This document shows positions 1 to 9,994 of a DNA stretch of 64,000 nucleotides, in pieces (the stretch's first letter is position 1; every line of letters begins with the position of its first letter). This stretch comes from Nemertoderma westbladi (taxonomy: Eukaryota > Xenacoelomorpha > Nemertodermatida > Nemertodermatidae), in contig JAUCBJ010001883.1 in the NCBI GenBank assembly GCA_032718475.1, positions 1 through 64,000 of the forward strand, given 5' to 3'. The notes under the pieces are model-generated. The model did not search any database and was not told the origin of the DNA. It saw nothing but the letters and a program-made list of their open reading frames with translations. The position numbers and the translations under genes were made by a program.

Positions 1-143
1 GGGGGTTGGGGTTGGGGGGGGGGGGGGATTGCAAGGGCGTGTTTGTTTTCGTGGGGTCTGCGTTTCCTTCCCCAAACGTGAAAGATACAAAAGAAGCTCA
101 CAAAATTTATCAGCACAATAAGCTCGAATATACATGATAAACA

Positions 144-267
144 GATTATCGCCTGTCCCAGAAGGTGATATACGGTTATAAAAACCTTCAGCAAATAAAT
201 CATGTATAACGATTTATTTGCTTCAGGTTTTATAACCGTATATCACCTTCTGGGACAGGCGATAATC
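144..267. repeat. Near-perfect hairpin (foldback)
   Basis: Arms 144-201 and 211-267 are reverse complements with a single-base indel and a few mismatches near the loop, and the loop is about 9 nt. No coding potential is seen. It probably represents a foldback or MITE remnant. Confidence 0.85.
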
Positions 268-408
268 TCTGTATATTAATTATTGTAAAAATAATGGGGA
301 TTATTGCTCTTCATTCAGTCAACTTTGTACTGTAATAAATACTATTCTGTGGCATTTTATTTATTTAATGAGTAGCTATGGCTAGTAAAATAATCAAGTA
401 CTTAATTA

Positions 409-642
409 AAGGCCATGATACACCACAGGAGCGGCGAGCGGCAGCAGCGGGCAGCCGCGGCGAGCGGCCGCTGTGAATGGCGACTTTTGGTATGATACAC
501 TATAGAAGCAGCGAGCGGCAGTGGCCATTTATGGTGTATCATCACACATAGAAAATAATGTGTTCTATTTTTAAAAAGTGGCCGCTCGCCGCGGCCGCTC
601 GCCGCTGCCGCTCGCCGCTCCTGTGGTGTATCATGGCCTTAA
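409..642. repeat. CGG-rich foldback MITE-like element
   Basis: The ends read AAAGGCCATGATACACC and GGTGTATCATGGCCTT in inverted orientation. Each is followed by a GC-rich arm of GGCGAGCGGC-type repeats inside otherwise AT-rich DNA. A second, internal pair of GATACAC and GTGTATC words sits near 492 and 530. There is no ORF. The inverted termini and the composition jump support a non-autonomous DNA element; the family is unknown. Confidence 0.75.
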
Positions 643-868
643 TAATCTTCAAATAAATAATATGTTCCAAAATATTGTGTATTTATTAAATATAATAAAT
701 AGCTATATATCCTAGAACAATAATTTTTTTATTTAATTTTTGTTCTAGAATAGTGTATAATATATATTTTTGGTTCTAGAACTCTTCACTGTTGCCATGG
801 TAACAATGATTTATGTTATAAAAATGTAGTTCTATACGGAACTGTTACCGAAAGTAATAATAGTTGGT

Positions 869-1688
869 ACTAGTGTGTTATAGGTACACCCCCCTCAAAT
901 TTTTTTGTAATAGCTTTTTTGCTATTTCTTTTTATGAAATGTTCTAGAACATGAGATACATTTGAAAAAAAATAATAAAATGTTCTAGAACAAATATTTT
1001 TTGTTCTAAAACAAATTTTAAAAAACTTACAAATTATATTTTTTGTTAGTATTTTTTTGAATTTTCTAGAATATTCGAATTTCTACAGCTAAGATTTGAC
1101 TTTCGCCCAACTAGCCGAATTTAGTTGGAAGCTTCTACACAAAGAAAACCCATTTTCTGCTCTGTTGGATTTGATCAGAAAATATTACCCGCTGTCTGCT
1201 AAATAATAAATATTATACAGTATACGTATTCTAAGCATAATCATTAATTTCTGAATGTAATGACCTCAATACAGTGAATTTTTTAATTTTAATTAGCTAT
1301 TAAAAACATATTCTAGCTAACCCACCCCCCCTCAAAAAAACCATCTTGCCAGCAACGATTAAAAATTATATGAAACAAATTCTAAATAAAATTAAAAAAA
1401 AATTTTATATTTTTTGAACTGTTCTAGAACAAAAACTATTTGTTCTAGAACTTTTTTTCCTAGTTCTGAATAGCTAGCATGTTCTAGAACATTATTAAAA
1501 AATAAAAATAGTACTTTAATTTTTTTAATTTTTTTTTAATTGTTCTAGAACAAAATTTTTTTTTTCTAGAACATGTATATATATTTTTTTTAATAGCTAA
1601 CATGTTCTAGAACCTGTTCATAAAAAGAAATAGCAAAAACTAGCTAGTAAAAAAAAATTGAGTGGGGGTGTACCTATAACACACTAGT
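869..1688. mobile_element. 820-bp foldback element rich in TTCTAGAA sites
   Basis: The termini ACTAGTGTGTTATAGGTACA (869) and its reverse complement (to 1688) are nearly identical for about 30 bp. Homology continues inward over a GCTATTTCTTTTTATGAA block and several TGTTCTAGAACA palindromes. The interior is AT-rich and has no credible ORF, since the two short opposed ORFs over the right end are only chance overlaps. TGTTCTAGAACA or close variants occur many times inside the element. This looks like a non-autonomous terminal-inverted-repeat element, perhaps with a TA target duplication. Confidence 0.75.
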
Positions 1689-1800
1689 GCCCAATTTATT
1701 AACATACTTTATTAATTCGAAAAGTTTCATAGATTTTATTATATACCGTAACAATAATTTAAGGGAAATACAGTCCAGAAATAGGAATAAAATATTTGTG

Positions 1801-1845
1801 GGAGTCTGTGTACACATGTACAGTGTACATGTGTACACAGACTCC
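1801..1845. repeat. 45-bp perfect palindrome
   Basis: Arms of 22 bp (1801-1822 and 1824-1845) are perfect reverse complements around a single central base, and the core is the alternating GTGTACAC/TGTACA type. No gene is linked to it. Confidence 0.85.
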
Positions 1846-2511
1846 AAGTACTGTGTACAGTGCAATTCTGAAAAATATATATGTTAACTAGAGTTGAAAC
1901 AGAGACTTGTCACTGATCTCTGATCTCTGGATTCTCCGGGCTATTTTTTGGTCTCTGGATAGGTCTCTGGTTCCCGGGTATTGAAAACAGACATTTTACC
2001 CAGAGATCAGTGATTTTACAAATTAGAAATAGATATTTAAAAATAGATCCTGTACAACACAAAATGTGAAATGAAGATTATTTTTCACAAATTTTTTACA
2101 ATTAATTATTTCTTTAATTTTTAACTATTTTACATACTCCGCTTCAACACAATTATATATTCACTTTTACACTATTTCTAATAAATGTACCGATAATCTT
2201 CTATTTAATTAATTTAAGGTGCGTTTAATTTTAAGTTAAATTAGCACCTAAAGATGGTTCTTATTTAAGGATAAGGGCGCTTAATTTGAGCACTCATAAT
2301 GTTTAAAAGTGAAAGAAAGGGCTGTTCTCCATTCAATTTGTTATAGGATAGATAATATGACGACCAAATGGAGAGAACGAGCGTAACGAGGCTTGTAAAT
2401 GGGGCGAGTAGAGTACTATACCTGTGCACTAAGTATTCGTAAATGACTAAGTTTATAGTACATTGAAATGTTTATGATTTGAACAATTGTAAAATAAGTG
2501 CCTTTAATTAA
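1846..2511. other. AT-rich non-coding stretch
   Basis: No ORF or RNA gene is seen. A 13-bp inverted repeat, TCACTGATCTCTG at 1910 and its complement at 2001-2013, encloses a CTCTGG-rich segment. Confidence 0.5.
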
Positions 2512-2870
2512 CAAAGTACCGGTACCTATGGTGCAAAACAAATTAATGTAACATATTATTAACAATAACAAAATAAGAACGAATTAATAAACAAATAACC
2601 AAATTAATATTAATTAAGCCCCCCAAACTGTACGTGCGCTTATTTTCTTACAATGGGTCAGGGTTGAAATGGGTTGGATTTACTTTACTGTAATTGAACC
2701 ATAGAAAAATAGTTATAAGGCCGATGATGTACCTGTTTGTGCTTTAGGGGAGTAATCAAATTGTAAGTAGAAATACTAAGCAAAAAACAAAGTACCGGTA
2801 CTTATGGTGCAAAACAAATTAATGTAACATAATATTAACAATAACAAAATAAGACGAATTAATAAACATT
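2512..2870 (+). repeat. Direct duplication upstream of the patatin gene
   Basis: About 84 bp beginning at the AAAGTACCGGTAC box is present at 2512-2595 and again at 2788-2870 with only a few differences. It runs through GGTGCAAAACAAATTAATGT and an AATAACAAAATAAG block. The second copy ends about 65 bp before the ATG at 2936, so it could carry promoter or 5' UTR sequence for that gene. This role is inference. Confidence 0.7.
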
Positions 2871-2935
2871 ATCTTAATTAATATATTAGTATTAAATTAA
2901 CTAACTTACCATTGCAACTTTATGTGCTCGAGATA

Positions 2936-3838
2936 ATGATGTACAGTTTAGACACTAAAGGAACAACAACTATTAACAACTTGGGTGAACCAGAAACAAT
3001 TAACGATATTAAAACGAATAGAGTACTGGCGCTATCTGGTGGTGGAATTAAAGGGATATCTGAAGCGGAAATACTTATAGAAATAGAGCAAAGAACAGGA
3101 AAATCGATTTCCAAGCTATTTTCTATTATTTCCGGTACAAGTGTAGGTGGTCTTATTGCGGCATTTCTAACAATCCCGAAAGAACCTGGTTCAAAGGAAC
3201 CAAAATATAGTGCTAGAGAAGTATTGGAGATATTTAAATCAAGTGCAAGCGAGATATTCCCTGGAACTTGTTTTGGTGAATTTAAACACTTTTTTACTCA
3301 CAAATTTAGTCAAAAACCTGTAAAAAAATTTTTAGAAGAATATTTTGGTGATAATAGACTGGATAGCACAACATGTCGCCTTGTTATACCAGTAAATGAT
3401 TTGAATGCCAATGGTGGAGAATTGATGATTTTTGACAGTTTCCATGGTTACAGTCCTCATATAAGAGTACAAGACGTGGTTCTTTCAACAACAGCTGCTC
3501 CTACTTATTTTAAAGCTGTTCAAGATAAAGCATATGTGCAGGGATACAATTATGCTTCAGGGACACCTTATGCATATGTTGACGGGGGCCTCGATGCCAA
3601 TAGACCAGCAAATGAAGTTCTAATTCTTCTTAAAAAAGGCTATATAGATAAAGAGAGAAATTTTACACGTGTAGACAAAAATCTTACCCGCGAAGTTCAA
3701 AACAAGATATTAGACAATACAATGGTTTGTGCAATAAACTTTAGCAGAGACATTGATCCTTCTAGCTCAATACCTAGTACATTTGACGGAATACTCGGTT
3801 GGCTTACTTCTGGAAAGTTGATTGACAGGGTTATATAA
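2936..3838 (+). CDS. Patatin-like phospholipase, bacterial type
   Basis: This is a single uninterrupted reading frame of about 300 codons. The first ATG of a tandem ATG-ATG pair at 2936 is chosen because the upstream opening uses TTG. Family hallmarks are visible: a glycine-rich oxyanion loop SGGGIKG near residue 34, the nucleophile elbow GTSVGG with Ser at about residue 69, and the catalytic DGG with Asp at about residue 216, followed by NRPANEV. Patatin-like enzymes hydrolyse acyl esters of phospholipids with a Ser-Asp dyad. No signal peptide or membrane segment is evident and no intron is seen, which resembles bacterial members more than animal PNPLA genes. The frame ends at TAA 3836-3838, just before an open frame that seems to continue the protein. 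It may be a horizontally acquired gene or a recent pseudogene. Confidence 0.75.
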   Translation: MMYSLDTKGTTTINNLGEPETINDIKTNRVLALSGGGIKGISEAEILIEIEQRTGKSISKLFSIISGTSVGGLIAAFLTIPKEPGSKEPKYSAREVLEIFKSSASEIFPGTCFGEFKHFFTHKFSQKPVKKFLEEYFGDNRLDSTTCRLVIPVNDLNANGGELMIFDSFHGYSPHIRVQDVVLSTTAAPTYFKAVQDKAYVQGYNYASGTPYAYVDGGLDANRPANEVLILLKKGYIDKERNFTRVDKNLTREVQNKILDNTMVCAINFSRDIDPSSSIPSTFDGILGWLTSGKLIDRVI

Positions 3839-4137
3839 ATAACGAGTATTCTTCATCTGATGAGGTTCAAAATGACTTGCCGGGAGAAAATGAATTTATT
3901 GAAATAGCGTTGCCTATCACAAAAGAAACTGAAAGTATGGATGATTCAAGTGTTAGTAATATAATAGCTTTGGAGGGGATAGGGCGTAAATATATAAGAC
4001 AGAATCACGAAGCCATTCAAAAATTATGTAACATTTTAGTTGATAATGTAAACAAAGAACAAGTAACGAAGATGCAGAGACCCCCGACTTCAGTGAACAT
4101 CAACGTTCGTCCTATCAAACCATCCCATGAACTTTAA
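3838..4137 (+). pseudogene. Frame-shifted C-terminal part of the patatin-like gene
   Basis: An open frame continues directly from the stop region of the patatin ORF in a different phase and stays open for about 100 codons to TAA 4137. Its composition is acidic then basic (an SSSDEVQND-type segment, later a KYIRQNHEAIQKL helix), like a C-terminal tail. Only the ATT-GAC-AGG-GTT-ATA run separates the two frames, so a one-base indel near 3833-3838 is the simplest explanation. The alternative is that the short protein ends naturally at 3838 and this is 3' UTR. No independent domain is recognised. Confidence 0.5.
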
Positions 4138-4733
4138 ATTATATTAAAAAAATAGACATGGAACAAAAATAGTTGAGAATAATAATATTAAACTAATTCA
4201 CATTGATATCTATGGCATTTCACTTGAATTGTGTATTTTGCATGTATTTTAGAATTGCGGTCAATAATACTGATCTACTGTGTAAATGATATGTTTAGTT
4301 TGATAAGTCCTGAGATTATTAGATTATCTAATTATAGTCCATTAGAGAACTGAGAGGAACATTAGATTTTTTGAAAATAAAATAAAATAACATTTTTTTG
4401 TTTTAACATTCATAGATATAACAACATTAATTAATAAATATTATCACCTTTAAACGTGTGAGAGTTTATTAACCTACTGTACTGGAACTAGGGAATCGGT
4501 GAATAACTAAAAAAAAGAAAGGAAATTCTGGGCATGAGGTAATAGAAGTGAGTTTAAAAGGTCGGACACATTTATGGTGTAGTTACCGGTTCGTGACATC
4601 CTACACATTTTGTGGAATATTGCTAAACTCACTCAATTCTTGTTTTGAAGGTGTCTACATCCATTGAATCAATGATAGTGGTTCGAATATCAGAGCAAAA
4701 TAGGTAAAAAAGTTCGCCATCCCGAAAATTTAA
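4138..4733. other. Intergenic, no feature seen
   Basis: AT-rich sequence downstream of the patatin gene. AATAAA-like words at 4377-4384 could serve as polyadenylation signals. Nothing else can be supported. Confidence 0.4.
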
Positions 4734-4734
4734 T

Positions 4735-5660
4735 TAAATTATCGAGTGTTGAAAAATATCGAGAGTAAAAATATCGAGTGTTAAAAATATCGAAAGTAAA
4801 AATATCGTAAGTAAAAATATCGTATATAGTAAAATTTTTTTAATTAGGGTTTTATTATCATTTTTATCTGAAAAATGTTCTACTGTAGAACAAAAAAATG
4901 TGTTCTAGAACAAAAACATTTATCAAAATTGGTAGCTTACACGTGTTCTATAAAATAGAGTAGTAAATATAAAATAGTAATAATAAATAGTAATAGTAAA
5001 AATAAAGTAGAAAATACTAGCTAGTATAAAAAATTAAAAATGTGATCTAGAACTAAAAAATGTGTTCTAGAATGGAAATATTTATCAAAATTGATAGCTT
5101 GCACATCTTCTATAATATTTATTTAAAAAAATAGCAAAAAATAGCTAGTATAATAAATTCCTGTTAAAGGGGCACCCAAGGTGTATTAATGCCACATACT
5201 TGCACTTGCACTATTGAAACCCATGCACTGCAATATTGTCCCATAATTCAAAATAAAATGCTCACGCAAAATGCAATATTTTTACTATCGATATTTTTAC
5301 TATCGACATTTTTACTCTCGATATTTTTCAACACTTGAAATTTTTCAACACTCGATTTTTTTACTCTCGATATTTTTACTCTTGATATTTATTTTTACTC
5401 TCGATATTTTTACTCTCGATATTTTTACTCTCGATATTTTTACTCTCGATATTTTTACTCTCGATATTTTTACTCTCGATATTTTTACTCTCGATATTTT
5501 TCAACACTCGAGATTTTTACACTCGATATTTTTACTCTCGATATTTTTACTTTCGATATTTTTACTCTCGATATTTTTACTCTCGATAATATCGTTACTT
5601 TTTCAACCCTCGATATTTTTAGTCGCGTTATTTTTCAAGTCTCGATATTTTTCACCATTA
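4735..5660. repeat. Foldback element with opposed 15-bp tandem arrays
   Basis: The left arm (about 4740-4830) has irregular ATATCGAGAGTAAAA units. The right arm (about 5275-5650) is a longer array of the reverse complement with a 15-bp period (TTTTTACTCTCGATA). Between them lies AT-rich DNA with TGTTCTAGAAC sites (about 4870-5110). The 15-bp period keeps one frame open as repeated IFTLD codons, which explains a long but meaningless ORF at 5271-5870. It probably is a foldback transposon or satellite-expanded MITE. Confidence 0.65.
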
Positions 5661-5716
5661 CCGATTTTTTTAAGGGTAATTTTGCGAAATACTGTGCGGA
5701 AGTGTCAATGTTCAGT

Positions 5717-5741
5717 CCCCCCCCCCCCCCCCCCCCTCCCC
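5717..5741. repeat. Poly-C tract
   Basis: A cytosine run with one T interruption. Such G or C homopolymers recur in the window (6047, 6816, 39091, 44746) and are places where assembly length may be unreliable. Confidence 0.8.
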
Positions 5742-6002
5742 CGGTGGGCGCATGATCCTGTCATCAAAAATGAAAAATGGTTGAGCGGGTATATGAACAA
5801 ACCAAATTATGTTTTTAGGTGTGTTTTGTATGATTTTGGGTGTATTTTGAACACATTGTGTTATCAGTAGGCCAACTTCATTGAAAGAATAATCTATATA
5901 TGTGCTAGCCTAATAAATAGGTATAGGATAGCCTAAATAATTTCTAGAAAAATAAATCAACAATATTTTACATCTCATTTGGCAACTTTTTGAAGATACA
6001 GT

Positions 6003-6880
6003 ATACACCATGTCCCAGAATATAGTGTCGTAATTCAGTGACACGCCCCCCCCCCCCCCCTAATTTTTTTACAAATCGTAATGAGATTGCATGAAATTTG
6101 AAACAGAGATAGTTTCACCTCCCGACCACTGACTGGGTGAGCCAGAATTTTTATTTTTGCTTTCAATCTTTAGCTACAAGCGTTTAAAAAAAGTGTCTCC
6201 AGCGATATTACACCAGTTACACCGCAGTTATTATTCAACCTTAAAGCTAGTTGGTACCAATGGAAAGCTGGCCGCATGCAAGGATTCCAAATATGTAACA
6301 CAATATGAATTTCGTTGAAAAATAGCAGAGATATGGGCGTTCAAATGTTGCATGGTTATGCACCTGCGCGAGGCTATTATATTCTATTTAATAAATACAT
6401 CATAATCTGTAATATTTTGTTTATCCAAATACTGGGCAACAATGCATTACATCTTTAATCCTACTATTACGTAGCTATTCACACATTTAAAAAATGTTCC
6501 AGAATATGGTATATTTATTAAATAGAATAAAATAGCCTCGCGTCGTTGCAAAACCATGCAACGAAATTCAAATTGTGTTACATATTTGGAATCCTTGCAT
6601 GGCCAGCTTTCCATTGGCACCAACAAACAACCATAAGGTAGAAGAACAAATGCGGTGTAACTGGTGTGATATCGCTGGAGACACTTTTTTTAAACGCTTG
6701 TAGCTAAAGATTGAAAGCAAAAATAAAAATTCTGGCTCACCCAGTCAGTGGTCCGGAGGTGAAACTATCTCTGTTTCAAATTTCATGCAATCTCATTACG
6801 ATTTGTAGAAAATTAGGGGGGGGGGGGGGGGGGGGGGCGTGTCACTGAATTACGACACTATATTCTGGGACATGGTGTAT
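6003..6880. mobile_element. 878-bp MITE-like element with long inverted repeats
   Basis: The termini ATACACCATGTCCCAGAATA (6003) and its complement (to 6880) begin inverted repeats of at least 250 bp. These include a C/G homopolymer, an AGTTTCACCTCC block and a GTGTCTCCAGCGATAT block. The centre is spanned by AATAGAATAAAATAGCCTCGCG-like sequence present in both orientations. There is no ORF. A diverged half-copy lies at 61808-62190, so this is a dispersed family. Confidence 0.8.
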
Positions 6881-7475
6881 TGTACGTATTACAAACGAAT
6901 GATGTGGCAACACAACCTTGTTGTTTAAAAATTATCAAGTAAGTTAATGAGTTACCTGTAATTATTTATAATAATATCATACACATCACTACTGATAGGT
7001 GTCTCTATCTAACATTCAGGTTACCGTTATTATCAATTAAAACCTGTTACTTTATTTGTTGAGTAATACAATTACTGACTGATTAGGCCACAATTAAAAT
7101 ATATTTAACAAGTTAATTGTATGTAATATTATTGTCCACATATGTTGATCTATTTCCTTAGAGCCCTTACTATGCGTTTTAGTAAGTGCTTCGGGTGGTA
7201 GGATCTTTTTCCCAAGTAGCACATTAAGTGTGGATCCTCTGGGCAAAGAAGCTCTCTTTTAATTGCGTTCATAAATTTGGAATCGGAATAATTGTCAATA
7301 GTATCACGAGCGAGGTATCCCTGGAAATCTGTGAAATCATTTGGGTTCTCATTCTGAAAAAAGATACAAAAAATACATTAGGTACTACAACAAAGTATTG
7401 TTGTACTACAGTAAAGAAAAGTACCGCCTTTCCAACCGTTCGGCTAGGAATTACTAGTTTTTCGCTATGAGTATA
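6881..7475. other. Intergenic, no supported gene
   Basis: An 80-codon frame at 7228-7470 is open, but it has no recognisable motif and an unremarkable start, so I do not call it a gene. Confidence 0.4.
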
Positions 7476-7529
7476 ACCAAGGACTTCTAGAACATAGTAT
7501 ATATATACTATGTTCTAGAAGTCCTTGGT
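7476..7529. repeat. 54-bp perfect palindrome
   Basis: The sequence is fully self-complementary around 7502/7503, with an (AT)n centre. Each arm contains a TTCTAGAA word like those in the 869-1688 element. Confidence 0.9.
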
Positions 7530-8867
7530 ATAACACCGTCAAATAGGATTTATAAAGATAAATAGGAATATCTGTAGCTGCACATAATTTCGCAGCACCA
7601 GGAATAGTGAAACTACAGAAAAACTAAACAAGCACAACCGGACCGACAACAGCAATACAGTAGGTACGTACACAGTGCAGTATCGGCCTACAGCCCGACT
7701 CCATAGTTACCAAAATCAAATTCCTATTAAAGTACAGCTCTGAAAATTAAATATAAATGTCATAGGTCCACTAAATAAACCAACATAAAAACTAACTACT
7801 ATAAATTAAAGCAAATTTAAGTCGCCATCCATTTTCATATTGTCTATTATACTGGCTGTTCAATGTGGATTTTTCCACCTAATGAGGTATTTCTCACGAA
7901 CTTTTCTGTACGCGTTATGTATTAACGATCCGAAAAGGTCCCTTGCGATTCTTGCACCCCGGGTGTTTTTCAAATGTTCACAAATTGCCACCTTAAGGTT
8001 ACCGTTCGTGCCTCATTATGCGATCCATAATCCGTCCAACATTCTCCCCTATGTAGTTTTCCCTGACGTCTACTGTATGTGCTTACTTACGTTGCAAAGT
8101 ATCTCGTACACCACGTTGTGTACTGTAGGCTACAGTTCCTAACGCCATGCAGAAAACAGTAACTTTCTATGCTTGGGAGGGAAGGGCACATGTATGTCTT
8201 TTTAGTAAAGGCTGGGCCTAACTAAATGTCTTTCACTTTCTCACCAGCGGTCGTCTCCAGTCGTATGTATTGTATAGTCTCAGTGAACCACGTATATTGT
8301 CAAGGATACGGCTTCGTAGACATTCGTCCACATATGAAATAAGCAAAGGAACAGGGGAGGGTCTAGTAATAATGTGTTCGTGTGTCTGGGTGTACCTGCA
8401 GGGGTGCCGGGTCATACGTAATAGGAAGTAAGATTGAGTTAGACAATGATTCTGGTACATTTTTATATGCTGCATCCGCCAGTCGCGACGGCTAAAGCAT
8501 ACCATTAATATTTATGAAAATATTTACGTTTAAAAGATACTCCCTTTCAGCATTGAGAATCAAAAAGGAGTAAGTGTGTAAGATACTGCATTATTTTTAC
8601 CATTCACTGAGATCAAACCAATATTGGCGGGTATTATGAAATGTGGATGGGTGTCAGTCAGTCACTACAGTCAGGCAGCAGGGTAATGAAATTTAATTAT
8701 TATCAGTTTGTGGTATGCAGTATCAATTCTCAATGAATATTTTGGTGTACTTTAAGTCATATTCACTCGTACTGTCCAGCAGTGTACCTAATACCTAATA
8801 CTAATACTAGGGGAGTTATCCCTTAGCCATAACAGACGGCGAATGAGGAGAAATCATTGAGGAGAAT
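7530..8867. other. Intergenic, no supported gene
   Basis: Open frames at 7840-8142 (plus) and 8233-8505 (minus) lack domain signals and codon-usage support. Nothing else is seen. Confidence 0.4.
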
Positions 8868-8988
8868 GACGAACTGTTATTTTCCAATTGTTTTAATTTG
8901 TGGCTCTTAAATTGCGAATTAATGTACAGTACATTAATTCGCAATTTAAGAGCCACAAATTAAAACAATCGGAAAATAACAGTTCGTC
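8868..8988. repeat. 121-bp hairpin with 60-bp arms
   Basis: The arms 8868-8927 and 8929-8988 pair with one visible mismatch around a single central A at 8928. A cruciform or a long snapback RNA is possible. No gene is linked to it. Confidence 0.9.
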
Positions 8989-9989
8989 GGCTTGTGTTTA
9001 AGTCACGAATGGAAAAATTAAACAGCTGGGAAATAACGGTTTAGTGGGGGTTTAAATTTATTTATTAAAAAGGCTTCAGTATGAATTCTTTCAGCATGGG
9101 ATCTGAAAGACGTATAAACTGCCGCCTTTAACAATCCGTCGCAATCTAGAAAATGCTCCCCTAATAAATATTCGCCGTCTCTTATACCATAATACCGGTT
9201 GCAGGTACACCATAATTTTGCATAACGCCGCCACTAGGCCTATCCAATGCGAATCAAGCAGGCACAAATTTGCAAGTAGGAGTAGATAAACTATTAACGC
9301 ATGCATTAACATTTTCGCATGCAAACCAAGTGAATTTTTTTTAAGCACAGTAGGCTAATACAGACCCTTTTTGTAATTATAGAATTTGCTAAATGCACGT
9401 AAGTTAAGTTGGGCGCCAAGGGCAAGGCACGCCATTCCCGCAAAGTGTGCAGGAGAAGCCCGCTAAGGCGGCGCAAGACCCCCAAAGGCCACAAAATTCC
9501 ATATCGGTACCGGTTCACAGTCACTATACAGTACATACTGTATGATATACACAGTAGGAATACCATAGGCCTGAATTAATATAGGCCTGGGGCAAGTTAG
9601 GATATCACTGGTAAAGCTTGTGTGACCATTTTTGCAAATTGTTCTTTTTGAATTTTTGTTGTTTATTTATTGGTGAATGTTGTAGAACCTTAGTAGATAT
9701 TTTCTAATGGTAGCTAGTGTTTTTTATTCGCTAGTATTTTTTGAAAATGTAAACAAAATTAATATACACTGTAAACTGCTATAATATCCTCAATATGTTT
9801 TGTCATTTTATATTCTGCAACAGTTTAAACCTGAAATATCAATGTTTTCACATTTTTATATAATTTCAAAAAATACAAGGTAGTAAAAAAAACATTAGCT
9901 ACCATAAAAAACATATCTACTAATGTTCTAGAACACTTACCAATAACAAAAATTAAAATTCACGTATTTTTAAAATTTACAAAATGGTT
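8989..9989. other. Intergenic, no supported gene
   Basis: Short minus-strand frames at 9091-9348 and 9306-9566 have no recognisable domains. A single TGTTCTAGAACA site lies near 9923. The stretch ends at the ACACA target duplication (9990-9994) of the BEL/Pao element. Confidence 0.4.
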
Positions 9990-9994
9990 ACACA

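Noticed and set aside
1-30. Telomere-like (TTGGGG) sequence at the window start
   Set aside because: Only two imperfect units followed by a G homopolymer; too short to be a telomere.
5271-5870. 199-codon ORF made of IFTLD repeats
   Set aside because: It is a direct translation of the 15-bp satellite array and ends in a poly-C tract; no protein evidence.
7228-9566. Several 60-100-codon ORFs (7228-7470, 7840-8142, 8233-8505, 9091-9566)
   Set aside because: No motifs, non-ATG or poor starts, and no coding signature; chance frames are common at this length.
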